Below are positions 35,258-45,753 of a DNA stretch of 64,000 bases, in pieces. The stretch comes from Gossypium raimondii (taxonomy: Eukaryota; Streptophyta; Magnoliopsida; Malvales; Malvaceae), in the NCBI RefSeq assembly GCF_025698545.1, contig NC_068577.1, forward strand, positions 43,231,250 to 43,295,249, in the 5' to 3' direction. Positions within the stretch are counted from its first letter, which is position 1; the number at the start of each line of letters is the position of its first letter. The notes below the pieces were generated by a model. The model saw only the letters and a program-made list of their open reading frames with translations, was not told where the DNA came from and searched no databases. The translations under genes were made by a program, and so were the position numbers.

Positions 35258-36956
35258 ATGGACCAAAGGTTGGAAAAGCTCGAGCAATTCCAGAAAGAAA
35301 TGCAGGATCAACTTCAGCAGCAAATGCAAGAGCAGCTTGAGAAGATCCAACAGAAGATGGTGGACAAAATGGTAGAATCTCAAAGGAGCATGATGACACA
35401 GTTAACCTGACTATTGACGAAAGGAAAGGATAAAGGAAAGAGCCCTATGGTTAATGTCGAAGAGGAAGGTGGTGACAAACCCTTATATTCTCCAGGCTTT
35501 ACACCTCCGCATGCGTAGCCCCAAGTCGAAGTATACCCGTGCAAATCTTCTGTTACGATTAGGCCTCAGCAATTTTAGGCTTATGCTTCACGATCGATGA
35601 ATTACCAAGTCAGATCAGGCTCTAGCCCTGAGGACAATCTTGTCACTCATGTTGTTCCTGATTTTGAGGAGGCTGTTGAAAAAGAGAAAACAAAAGAAGA
35701 ATTACCAAAGCAATTAGAGGAAAGATGGAAATGGATTGAAGAGAAATTCAAAGTGTTGGAAACTACTGAGAGATGTCATGGGATTGATGCTAAGGATTTA
35801 AGTTTGGTACCAGATTTGGTGCTTCCTTACAAGTTTAAAATACCGGAATTCGAGAAGTATAATGGAACCAGTTGCCCAGAAGCCCATATCACCATGTTTT
35901 GTAGAAGAATGACCGGATATGTTAATAATGACCAATTGTTGATACACTGTTTTCAGGATAGCCTCATGGGAGCAGCATTTAAATGGTATAATCAGTTAAG
36001 CCGTACTAAGATTAGTTCCTGGAGGGATTTGGCACAGGCTTTTATGAAACAGTACAGTCATATGGCAGAAATGGTTCCTGATAGGATTACTTTGCAGAAC
36101 ATGGAGAAAAAGTTGAATGAAGGTTTTAGACAGTATGCTCAGAGGTGAAGGGAGGTGGCATGCAGGTCCAACCACCGCTCCTTGAAAGAGAAATGACGAT
36201 ACTCTTTATAAATACGCTGAAAGCCCCATTCATTACACATATGTTAGGAAGTGCCACGAAAAGCTTTTCTGACATAGTCATGAGTGGTGAGATGATTGAA
36301 AGTGCTATAAGGAGCAGGAGGATTGATGTTAGAGAGAACAACAGAAGGTAGGCCTCAAAGAAAAATGAGGTGAACAACGTGAATACATACAGTAAATCAA
36401 TTACGGTGAATTAGCCTAGAAAAGTAGTGGCAAGTGAACAGGGTTCATCAAAACAGGAATCTGGTGCGAGGCCAAGTACTGAAAGGCCTCAGTTCACACC
36501 CATTCCTATGTCATATAAAGAGTTGTATCAGAATTTATTCAATGCGCACGTTGTTGCACCGTTTTACTTGACTCCGTTACAGTCTCCGTACCCTAAGTAG
36601 TATGACGCAAATGCACAATGCAATTTCCATGCAGGAGTTACGCGGCATTCTATAGAACATTGTACTTCTTTTAAAAAGCTTGTTGAAAGGTTCATTAAGA
36701 TGGGTGTTGTCAAGATAGATGATTCATCAGGCACGAAAAATCCATTACCCAATCATACTGATGCTGGGGTAAACATGATGGGTGAAAGTATGGGGAGAAA
36801 AGTCAAAAAAGTATTGCTGAGGTAAAAATCCCTTTGAAGAGGGTTTGGAAAGAAATAGTGGAAAGAGGGTTAATCGTCTCGAATTTAGTAAGAGGTGGCG
36901 AGACCCAAAGTTATTGTGAGTTCCATCATGAGGTGGGACATGAAATTTGGAGATGT
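35258..36956 (+). pseudogene. Ogre-2 gag (coiled coil, capsid, zinc knuckles; broken)
   Basis: ATG at 35258 opens MDQRLEKLEQFQKEMQDQLQ, a Gln-rich coiled coil. Stops interrupt at about 35408, 35516 and 35576. The capsid part is an open block at 35597-36148 (KFKIPEFEKYNGTSCPEAHI; WYNQLSRTKISSWRDLAQAF). A frameshift near 36165 precedes the LLEREMTILFINTLKAPF segment. The knuckles are at 36619-36663 (C-X2-H-X5-H-X4-C, CNFHAGVTRHSIEHC) and 36915-36956 (C-X2-H-X4-H-X4-C, CEFHHEVGHEIWRC). In both, the second Cys of the classic CCHC knuckle is His, a form known in Tat-lineage Gags. Confidence 0.9.
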
Positions 36957-38190
36957 GAGGAATTTAGAGCTCTGGTTCAGAGCTTGATGGATAATAGAGA
37001 AGTAGAGTTTTTTGAAGAGGTGGAAGGAAAAGGAAGTGTATGTGCGTCAGAGTTAGCGACGAGGATTCCGATGGTTAATCATCCTGTGATCATCATATCA
37101 AACTCTAGGGTTAATGAGGTTAGGGCACAGGTGATGCCGAAGATTGTAATTCAGAAGTCGACAAAGTTTTCATACAAGGATAGTAAGAAGGTCCCCTGGA
37201 ATTATGAGTGCGATGTAACAGTCTCAGGAAAGGAAGCTTTAGTCAGTGTTCCAAAAGAAAACCAAAAGACAGGTTCTTATGCAAATGATGAGATGTACCG
37301 CAGTCGGATAAATGCCCAAGCAGAGTCAGCGGAGGGAGAAGTTCTTACGGCGGAGCAAAAGGAACAGAGGCCATTTATTAATGAGCTAATAAATGAGGAA
37401 GAAGCTATTGAATTCTTAAGATTTTTGAAGCACAGTGAGTATAGCATGATAGAGCAGCTGCATAAACAGCCAACTCGTATATCTGTGTTGGCCTTGCTCA
37501 TGAGTTCAGAGGTGCATCGACATGCGCTGATGAAGGCCTTAAATGAAGCATACGTGGCAAGTGATATTTCTGTCAACCAATTGGATCGGTTGGTCAACAA
37601 TATAAGCGCTGATAATTTTATCTTCTTCAACGATGACGAAATACCATCTAGAGGTATAGGGTCCACTAAAGCTCTGCACATTACTGGTCGGTGTAAAGGA
37701 AGTATAGTGTCAGGAGTTTTAATTGATAATGGATCTGCATTGAATGTACTGCCCTTATCTACTCTCAATAGACTACCTGTGGATAGCTCACATATGAAAA
37801 CGTGTCAAAATGTGGTGAGGGCATTCGATAGAACGGAAAGGAAGGTTTTGGGGAGGATTGAGATACCGTTGCAGACTGGCCCAAATACTTATGAAGTGGA
37901 TTTCATTGTAATGGATATCAACCCTTCGTATAATTGCTTGTTGGGAAGACCTTGAATACATTCGGCGGGGGGCTGTACCGTCATCATTGCATCAGAAGTT
38001 GAAGTTAGTGACAAAGGGACGATTAGTGACCATAAATGCTGAGGAGGGTATTATTGCGTCAATAACCAGTAATGCACCGTACATGGAAACAGATGAGGAG
38101 GTAGTGGAATGCCCTTTCCGAACCTTAGAGTTTGTGAATGCAACATTTAATGCCGAGGAGAGTAGAATTCCAGAGCCGAATATATTCTAG
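36957..38190 (+). pseudogene. Ogre-2 protease region (broken)
   Basis: The frame that carries the second knuckle continues to 37955. It passes through a linker with KVPWNYECDVTVSGKEALV, an alpha-helical segment EEAIEFLRFLKHSEYSMIEQ, and the active site VLIDNGSALNVLPLS (about 37715-37760), then DINPSYNCLLGRP. A TGG-to-TGA change stops it before IHSAG, and a frame change follows. The C-terminal part 37987-38190 (LHQKLKLVTKGRLVTINAEE) ends at TAG 38188. DNG replaces the usual DS/TG triplet, as in Ogre-1. An aspartic protease for Gag-Pol maturation. Confidence 0.88.
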
Positions 38191-38199
38191 GCTACAAGA

Positions 38200-38645
38200 A
38201 TGGGTCTTCAATTAGTGGTAGGAAGAGGAGTTATTCCGGGAAAAGTATTGGGAAGATATTTGCAAGGAGGAGTTGGGGTACCAGTAATGAAAGAAAAGTA
38301 TGATCGTTTTGGTCTAGGTTATAAACTAGATGTAAAACAAAAGAGAAAGGAAATGGAGAGAAGACGGGAAAGAAGAAGGTCACGCCTGAATGGAAATGAG
38401 GTTAAGTGGGAACCTATGGCTTTTCCTCACATATCCAAGACATTCGTATCAGGGAGATTCATTCATCCTGAGCGAAGAATGCTTAAAGTAAAAAGTGTTG
38501 AAGAAATGCTGGGAGATATCCACATTAATGCCTTAGACACATTCGAGAGAGGGACACTGTTAGAGATTCGCCCTTATGAACCTGGAAGTGAGCTAAACAA
38601 TTGGACTGTGGAAGAGATTCCTGTAGTTTTTAGAGCTCTTTCAGA
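38200..38645 (+). pseudogene. G-patch-like linker of the Ogre-2 polyprotein
   Basis: MGLQLVVGRGVIPGKVLGRY, then FGLGYK, match the glycine spacing of a G-patch. KRKEMERRRERRRSRLN is a basic patch. The frame is open to FRALSE, where the intron donor lies. It is colinear with 7531-7080 of Ogre-1. Confidence 0.72.
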
Positions 38646-38876
38646 GTAAATGTCCAGAACATCCTTGTTGTTTTAACTTTAGGAATTTCTTTATATGTAC
38701 ATGTGAAACGTTATGATTCTAATAAATACATTTTTCGTATTAAAGCCAGTAGTCTTTTTCATTCTTTTTTTCGAATAATTATTCTTTTATTCTTTTTCCA
38801 CATCATTCATTTTTTCATTCATAATCATATTTGTTCATAAATTCATTGTTTGTATATTCTTTGGCGCCTACCATAG
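38646..38876 (+). other. predicted spliceosomal intron between protease/G-patch and RT, Ogre-2
   Basis: Donor TCAGA|GTAAATG at 38646, acceptor CTACCATAG|CTTCCC ending at 38876, T-rich 3' half. Joining GA to C restores a frame reading ...FRALSDFPDINDLND... straight into the RT-side open frame. The unspliced frame stops two bases after the donor. Confidence 0.8.
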
Positions 38877-41800
38877 CTTCCCGGATATCAATGATTTGAA
38901 TGACGATGCTTCAGACTTAGAATCCCCTTTTGAGCAAGACGTGTGTTTAGAGGGATCACATGATTTTGAAGATGACGTAGACTATGATGTATCTCCAGAT
39001 TTATTGAGAATGGTAGAACAGGAGGATAAGCAAATCTTGCCTCATAAAGAATCATTGGAGATTGTGAGCCTAGAGGAAGGAAAGGAGGTAAAGATCGGAA
39101 CTAATGTTACTGCCAAGACAAGGCGAAACCTCATCGAATTACTCCGTGAATTCAAATATGTCTTTGCATGGTCATATCAGGATATGCCCGGGTTAAGCAC
39201 TGATATTGTGGTACACCGTCTTCCTATAAGGGAAGATTGCAAGCTAGTTCAACAGAAGCTCAGGAGAATGAGGTCTGACATTGTGTTAAAAATAAAAGAA
39301 GAAGTTAAAAAAAATTTGATGTTGGGTTCCTGCAAGAAGTCAAATATTCAGAGTGGGTAGCCAACGTAGTCTATGTACCTAAAAAAGATAGGAAAGTGCG
39401 AATGTGTGTGGATTACAGGGATTTGAATAGAGCCAGTCCAAAGGATAATTTTCCATTGCCTCACATTGATACTTTAGTGGATAATACGGCAGGTTATTCA
39501 TTATTTTCTTTCATGGATGCTTTTTCTGGGTACAATAAAATAAAGATGCATCCGGAAGATATGAGAAAGACCACATTTATTTCTTTGTGGGGGACGTTCT
39601 GTTATAAAGTGATGCCCTTTGGGTTAAAGAATACGGGGGAAACTTATCAAAGAGCCATGGTAACTTTGTTTCATGAAATGATGCACAAGGGGATTGAGGT
39701 TTATGTTGATGATATGATTGCAAAGTCTAGAACGGAAGAAGAGCATGTTTAGGTTCTGCGGCAGTTATTTTTGAGACTAAGGAATTTCCAGTTCAAGCTT
39801 AATCCAACGAAGTGCACTTTTGGAGCTAGATCAGGGAAGTTGCTGGGCTTCATAGTCTACGGGAAAAGAATTGAGGTTGACCCAGACTAAGTCAGGGCAA
39901 TACAAGATTTACCTCCACCACATACTCAAAAAGAAGTACGAGGATTTCTGGGAAGATTGAATTACATTGCTCGGTTTATTTCAAAACTAACTTAGAAATG
40001 TAATCCCATATTCTGTATTCTGAAGTAGCATAATTCGGGTGTGTGGGATGAAGAATGTCAGAAAGCTTTTGACAAAATAAAGTGGTACTTGTCCAACACT
40101 CCAGTGCTATTGCCACCTAGCCCAGATAGGCCATTAATACTGTATTTAGCAGTATTTGACAATTCTATGGGGTGCGTGTTAGGCCAACATGATGAAACAG
40201 GAAGAAAAGAAAGGGCAATATATTATCTTAGCAAGAAATTCACTGAGTGTGAAGTGAGGTACTCGTTCATTGAGAAGTTGTGTTGCTTTGGTGTGGATAA
40301 CTCGAAGATTACGGTAGAATATGTTGTATCATACGACATGGCTAATTTCAAAGTTGGATCCCTTAAAGTATATGATAGAGTCGACTACTTTGAATGGGAG
40401 GATGGCTAGATGGCAGATCTTGCTTTCTGAATTCGATATAGTGTATGTGAGTCAAAAGGCCGTAAAAGGGAGCGCAATAACTGACTTTTTAGCTAGTAGA
40501 GCCTTGGAGGATTATGAGCCTTTAAACTTTGATTTTCCAAATGAGGATTTGATGTATGTGACAGTTACTGAAGAAAATCCCTAAATGGATCATGCGTGGA
40601 AGCTAAATTTTGATGGAGCCTCAAATGCTGTGGGTAATGAAATTGGGGCAATCCTGGTATCTCCAAGTGGAGATCACTATCCTATTGCAAGCAAACTAGA
40701 TTTTGATTGTACGAACAATATGGCAGAATATGAAGCATACATTATGGGCATTCGTGCAGCCATCGAACGTAAGATCAAAGTGTTAAAAGTGTATGGTGAT
40801 TCTGCATTGGTGATATACCAACTCAAAGGAGAATGGGAGACAAGAGACCCTAAACTGATCAGTTATCGAAAGACGGTTCTGAAATTGATGGACGAGTTTG
40901 ATGACATCACTTTTTGTTACCTTCCACGAGATGAGAATCAGATGGCTGATGCATTGGCCACCCTAGCCTCTATGATCCGAGTGAATAAGTTAGAGGACAT
41001 GAAGCCTATTCAGATAAGTATTTCTAAAACCCCGGCTCATTGCTATAATGTTAAGGAGGAGGGAAAAGATGACCATCCCTGGTATTTGAATATATTGCGA
41101 TATGTGAAAAATCGTGAGTATCCAGATCAGGCGACGGAGAATGATAAGAGAGCATTGAGAAGAATAGCTATTGACTATGTTCTAGATGGAGAGGTCATGT
41201 ACAAAAAAGGGAAGGATCAGGTACTGCTAAGATGTGTGGATGCAGTGGAAGCTAGAAAAATTCTAAATGAGGTCCATGAGGGTATTTGCGGAACGCATGC
41301 AAATGGTTTCACGATGGCCAGGTAGATCATGAGATTTGGGTATTATTGGTCTACTATGGAAAGAGAATCAACCATGCTAGGAAGTGCCATAAATGTCAAA
41401 TTTATGGTGATAAATTGTATGCACCTCCTTCACCTCTTCATGTTATGACTTCTCCATGGTCTTTCTCTACGTGGGATATGGATGTCATTGGGCCAATATC
41501 GCCAAAGGCTTCTAATGGGCATTACTTCATCTTTGTGGTTATTGACTAATTTACCAAATGGGTGGAAGCTACTTCATATGCAAATGTCACGAAGTCAGCA
41601 GTTAGCAGATTCTTGAAAAAGGAGATCATATGTCGATATGGAATGCCCGAGAGGATCATATCTGATAATGCGCTGAATTTGAATAATAACACGATAGCGG
41701 AGGTCTGTAGTCAATTCAAGATCAGACACCATAACTCGTCGCCATATCTCCCAAAGATGAATGGCGCCGTAGAAGCAGCCAATAAGAATATCAAGAGAAT

Positions 41801-42319
41801 TGTGGGGAAGATGATCGAGACTTACAAAGACTGTCATGAGAAATTACCATTTGCTCTCTTTGCTTATAGAATGTCTGTTAGAACTTCGACCGGGGTGACA
41901 CATTTCTCTCTGGTTTATGGGATGGAAGCAGTTTTACCTATTGAGGTGGAAATTCCTTCTCTTCGGGTATTGGCTGAGTTAAAATTGGATGAGGCAGAAT
42001 GGGCTCAGTCTTGTTACGATCAGTTGAACTTAATAGAAGGGAAAAGGCTAAAGGCTATTCAGCGCGGTCAGATGTATCAAAGGCGAATGATGCGAGCCTA
42101 CAACAAAAAAGTTCGTCCTAGAGAATTTCATGAGGGGGAGCTAGTGTTGAAAAAGATCCTTCCCATACAAAAATATTTTAGAGGAAAATGGATGCCAAAT
42201 TGGGAGGGTCCATATGTTGTAAAGAAAGCCTTTTCGGGGGGAGCTTTGATTTTGAGTGAGATGGATGGCAAAGACTTACCAAACCCTGTAAACTCAGATT
42301 CAGTTAAGAAATATTTTTC

Positions 42320-42323
<4 letters not shown>
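38877..42323 (+). pseudogene. Ogre-2 pol: RT, RNase H, archaeal-type RNase H, integrase (broken)
   Basis: An acidic N-terminal stretch (38877-39360) precedes reverse transcriptase with VDYRDLNRASPKDNFPLP, FMDAFSGYNKI and catalytic YVDD (39396-39752, then broken to about 40040). RNase H (40041-40584) is followed after a TAA by the second RNase H, LNFDGASNAVGNEIGAILVS, MAEYEA, VYGDS and NQMADALA (40585 on), with all four acidic positions present. Integrase has HEGICGTHANG, KCHKCQIY, MDVIGPISP, IISDNALNLN and GAVEAANKN, ending NSDSVKKYFS at 42323. Stops and frameshifts lie near 39345, 39750, 39889, 39995, 40300, 41323-41370 and 41548. Confidence 0.94.
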
Positions 42324-42363
<40 letters not shown>

Positions 42364-43519
42364 GAGGAATAAAATGAGTGGCCAAGGTGAAAACCCGCAA
42401 AAGGGCGCCTTGAGACCAAAGGGGATTTGAGTTGAAAACCCAAAAAAGGGCGGCTCAAATGTTGATCAAGTGGGGCATCCAGTGATTTTGTAATGATTGA
42501 ATCGGTGAGAAAGGGGACGCAACATCTTGGGGCATCGACAGAGTACTGTGGATCTTCTAAGCACAGGTCGAATTCAGAGTGGTCTTCGAAAAGTTTGCGC
42601 AGAGAAATTCAAACTGCGATATTTGGGGCACCTAGTCTTCTCAATAATTATATCTTGGAATACTTTTAAGATTCGTGTTGCCAATTCATTTTCTCTTTTA
42701 TTCTTATTATTCTTTATAATTCATTTTGTATTTTATTCTCAATAAATTTCATCCTGTCCATTTTGATAGTCTTGTTCAAGTATTTTTCATTGAAGCAACG
42801 ACTAAAGGATTAATAATACTTTTACAAAGGAAATTTTGCATATTACTCTGGAAATTTCTAAACAATATAGGGACCTGAAACAGGGCTATTGTTTAGAATA
42901 CACCAAGTTCAAGGGTTGAAATGTCTAAAAAGGAAAATTTTAAAAGTAAGATTATCCTTTTGTTTTTATCGATCAAATACTGACTGAACAAAATGGCAAA
43001 ATGTAGTAATGGTGACAAAGCTTGATCACCTTGCGATAAGAAGAAGTTGTTCTTGGAGAGGAAAATTCTTTATTTGTGCATGAGCATTTGGTATGACACC
43101 CTGGGAATGGTGTAAGAGACCAAAGAGTGTCACATTCGGTATCCTTGAATTGTGATAGCAGAGGATTGAGAAAAGGCCATATTTTTTTTCTCGTGGGTTA
43201 CAACGGGAGAAAGATGGTACAAATTTTGCGTCCCAGTGGATTAAACTTGGAGGTTTACAGTAGGGGGCAATCTGATCAAGTGCTTCTTTGGAGACGCCAG
43301 CCAAGCAAAAGGTGCTATAGGACATTAGTGATGAAACCTTAATAAACTTAGAGTAATAATAACTCAAACGTTAAAATATCATTTTCATGACATTCTGCAT
43401 TCATTCGAATGTCATTCAGACATGTCTAGTTAGGAGTGTTTGATTCATTCTGATCATGACATCCTAATCACTAGGCATAATTAGGTTCATAAAATGAATT
43501 ATATAGGTCATGTTCTCTA
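42324..43519 (+). other. Ogre-2 3' UTR, proximal part
   Basis: Opens with an (AAT)n microsatellite (42321-42361), followed by purine-rich sequence matching Ogre-1 2331-3399. No coding sequence recognised. Confidence 0.7.
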
Positions 43520-44110
43520 GAGAACAGATCAAAGATAGCAGATCTTGTCTTCCCATACTGGTGGCGAAGTAGATCGAAGAAAGCAGATCTTATCTTCATG
43601 TATTGGCGTGAAGTAGATCAAAGATAGCAGATCTTGTCTTCATGTATTGGCGTGAAGTAGATCAAAGATAACAGATCTTGTCTTCCCATACTGGTGGCGA
43701 AGTAGATCAAAGATAGCAGATCTTTTCTTCATGTATTGGCGTGAAGTAGATCAAAGACAGCAGATCTTGTCTTTCCATACTGGTGGCGAAGTAGATCGAA
43801 GAAAGCAGATCTTGTCTTCATGTATTGGCGTGAAGTAGATCAAAGATAGCAGATCTTGTCTTCATGTATTGGCGTGAAGTAAATCGAAGATAGCAGATCT
43901 TGTCTCCCCGTGCTGGTGGCGAAGTAGATCGAAGATACAAGTTTTATCTCCCTGAAGTTGCAGTGGAGCAAATTGAAGAAAATGATCCTATCTCCTTGAA
44001 GTTGCAGTGGAGCGGATTAAAATCAGATCCTATCTCTTTGAAGTTGCAGTGAGCGGATTAAAAAACCACAAGTCTTATCTCCCTAAAGTTGTAGTGGAGC
44101 AGACTAAGGA
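43520..44110 (+). repeat. ~45-bp tandem repeats in the Ogre-2 3' UTR
   Basis: About nine units such as gtagatcaaagatagcagat + cttgtcttcatgtattggcgtga. Two versions alternate, one with 'catgtattggcgtga', one with 'ccatactggtggcga'. From 43930 a second family has 'tctccctgaagttgcagtgg' every ~47-55 bp. Both families also occur in Ogre-1 (1375-2330). Confidence 0.9.
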
Positions 44111-44284
44111 TAGCAAATTTTGTCTTTTGAGAAGTTACAAGTAGAGTGGGTCGAAGCCTCAATACCTCCGAAGATGCAGTAGGTTGAAATGGGGCGTCTT
44201 GAAGAAGAATAGCACCAAGGCCCAACACGACCGGACAAAATTGGCCATTTTTAGAGTCATTGCTATGTTCCCATTACATGATAA

Positions 44285-44302
44285 CAAGCAAAGAGGGGCA
44301 GC
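44285..44302 (+). other. polypurine tract of Ogre-2
   Basis: caagcaaagaggggcagc immediately precedes the TG of the 3' LTR. Confidence 0.85.
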
Positions 44303-45617
44303 TGTAATACCCAATTGTTGCCCGGGGCCCAAAACTATTTTCACAGCCCAAGTAAACTAAATACATTTGGCCCAACAAGGCCCAAGACATTACCCAAGCC
44401 CAAATCTAACCCTAGCCCAACTGTAATGTGGCCATCAACACCAAAAAAACAAACAGCAGTTACCCTAAGCAGTTCGCAGCAACCACGTCACAGTAACCGC
44501 CCACGTTCGACAGCCTTTGCGCACGTCACGCACGACTTCTCGCCAGTGGTACCTACAACGAGCCACGAAAAAGTAGAGATAACGGGAAATATAGCAAAAT
44601 TATAAAAAATTATTATTTTGGCTGTAAATATTTGGCTATAAAAAGCCAATTGTTTTCTGTAATAGGGGTTAGCAAAATTTTGTATTGAAATTAAAGAAAA
44701 TAAAGGAAAAAATAGAAAAGCAAGGATTTGGAAGGTGATTTTCTGGGTCTATTTTCTTCTTGCTCATTGATTTCCTTGTTTTTTTCCTTTGCACACCAAA
44801 CAAAAAATAAAAGGAGGAGGAGAAATACTTACCAAAAGAGGCGCACTGTTGACATTTTTGCTTCTCTTCGTCTAAATCGAAGTTGAAAGGGGGGAGTTTG
44901 GCTTGAAAAACAGAGGAGAAGGTGGAGCAGTTCTTGAGGCTGCTGTTACCGCAAACGAAAATGGGGTTTTAATTAGAGTTTGAAATGGGTTTTAACTTTT
45001 AAGCATTGATGGGTTATTTTCGTTTTTAATCCTTCCACTTTATCCCATCATTTCAAAACCATTCTTTTTTGTTTTCAAATTTTTCCATGAAAAATCAAAT
45101 CTATTTTATTGTAGTACAGTGTTGCACAGCATTTTGGGTGATTTGGGTAAATTTCTCTTTTGATCCTCCTCCTGTTGGGCGCATTTCAATTCGGTCCCTT
45201 CTTGTGTTTTCTATTTTTAAATTTTGTTTTGAAATTTCGTTTGTTTTCAATTTAGTCACTAATCTGTTTTTTTTATTATTTCTTTTATATTATTTATTTT
45301 ATTTTATTAATTATTATTATTGTTATTATTATTATTTTAATTCATTCATGAGATAAAAAGTTTTTCTTTTGAAATCTTTTCAAATTTTTCAACACCAAGA
45401 CATTAAACAATAAATTCGGTACCGATTTTGGGCGTCACGAGGGTGCTAACCCTTCCTCATGCGTAACTGACTCCTGAACCTGTTTTTTCATAATTCGTAG
45501 ACCAAAATTGTTTTAAAGGTGAGCCGATCACACCTTAACAAAGGATCGGTGGCGACTCCAATTTTTGTTTTTTCAATTCGATAACAAATTTTTGTTTTTC
45601 AAAAAATGGTTTCCACA
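44303..45617 (+). repeat. 3' LTR of Ogre-2 (1,315 bp, internally deleted)
   Basis: TGTAATACCC...TTTCCACA. It is colinear with the 5' LTR except for a missing ~1,015 bp: 'ttattattattatttt' at about 45335 jumps from the equivalent of 30292 to that of 31305. Short repeats (attatttt) at both breakpoints suggest a microhomology-mediated deletion. The PBS-like decamer is retained at 45550-45559. Confidence 0.92.
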
Positions 45618-45750
45618 AATACTATTCCGCCTCTATTCCATTACATTCAACCAAACAATTGGTTCCATTACATTCAACCAAACAATTGGATTACTATTAC
45701 GCCTCTATTCCATTACACCTCTATTCCATTACAGCGAACCAAACGTGCCC
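45618..45750. repeat. right subterminal repeats of the DNA transposon
   Basis: 'ttccattacattcaaccaaa' + 'caattgg' occurs twice in tandem and 'cctctattccattaca' about three times before the terminal caaacgtgccc. Confidence 0.8.
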
Positions 45751-45753
45751 TTA

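Larger units (their letters stand above)
29261..45617 (+). mobile_element. Ogre-2: Ogre/Tat-lineage Ty3-gypsy retrotransposon, both ends present
   Basis: The element has a 5' LTR (29261-31591), PBS, structured leader, ORF1, gag, protease, G-patch-like linker, intron, RT, RNase H, archaeal-type RNase H, integrase, repeat-rich 3' UTR, PPT and 3' LTR (44303-45617). The flanking 5-mers are AATGT and AATAC, so a target duplication is at best degraded. Flanks on both sides are the 'attccattcaaccaaac' subterminal repeats of the DNA transposon, which shows the insertion site clearly. Many stops and frameshifts make it inactive. Confidence 0.94.
24992..45750. mobile_element. probable PIF/Harbinger-type DNA transposon, split by Ogre-2
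   Basis: The left end follows TTA (24989-24991) with cattatGTTTGGTTgg. The right end, on the minus strand, reads gggcacGTTTGGTTcg and is followed by TTA (45751-45753). TTA target duplications and GTTTGGTT-bearing ends are typical of plant PIF/Harbinger elements and Tourist MITEs. Without Ogre-2 it would be about 4.4 kb. The outermost six bases match poorly between ends, and I found no DDE transposase or Myb-like ORF, so it would be non-autonomous. The interior holds a captured GST exon. Family assignment is tentative. Confidence 0.5.

Noticed and set aside
43520..44110. CRISPR-like appearance of regularly spaced repeats
   Set aside because: Units are contiguous and degenerate with no unique spacers, in a plant retroelement 3' UTR.
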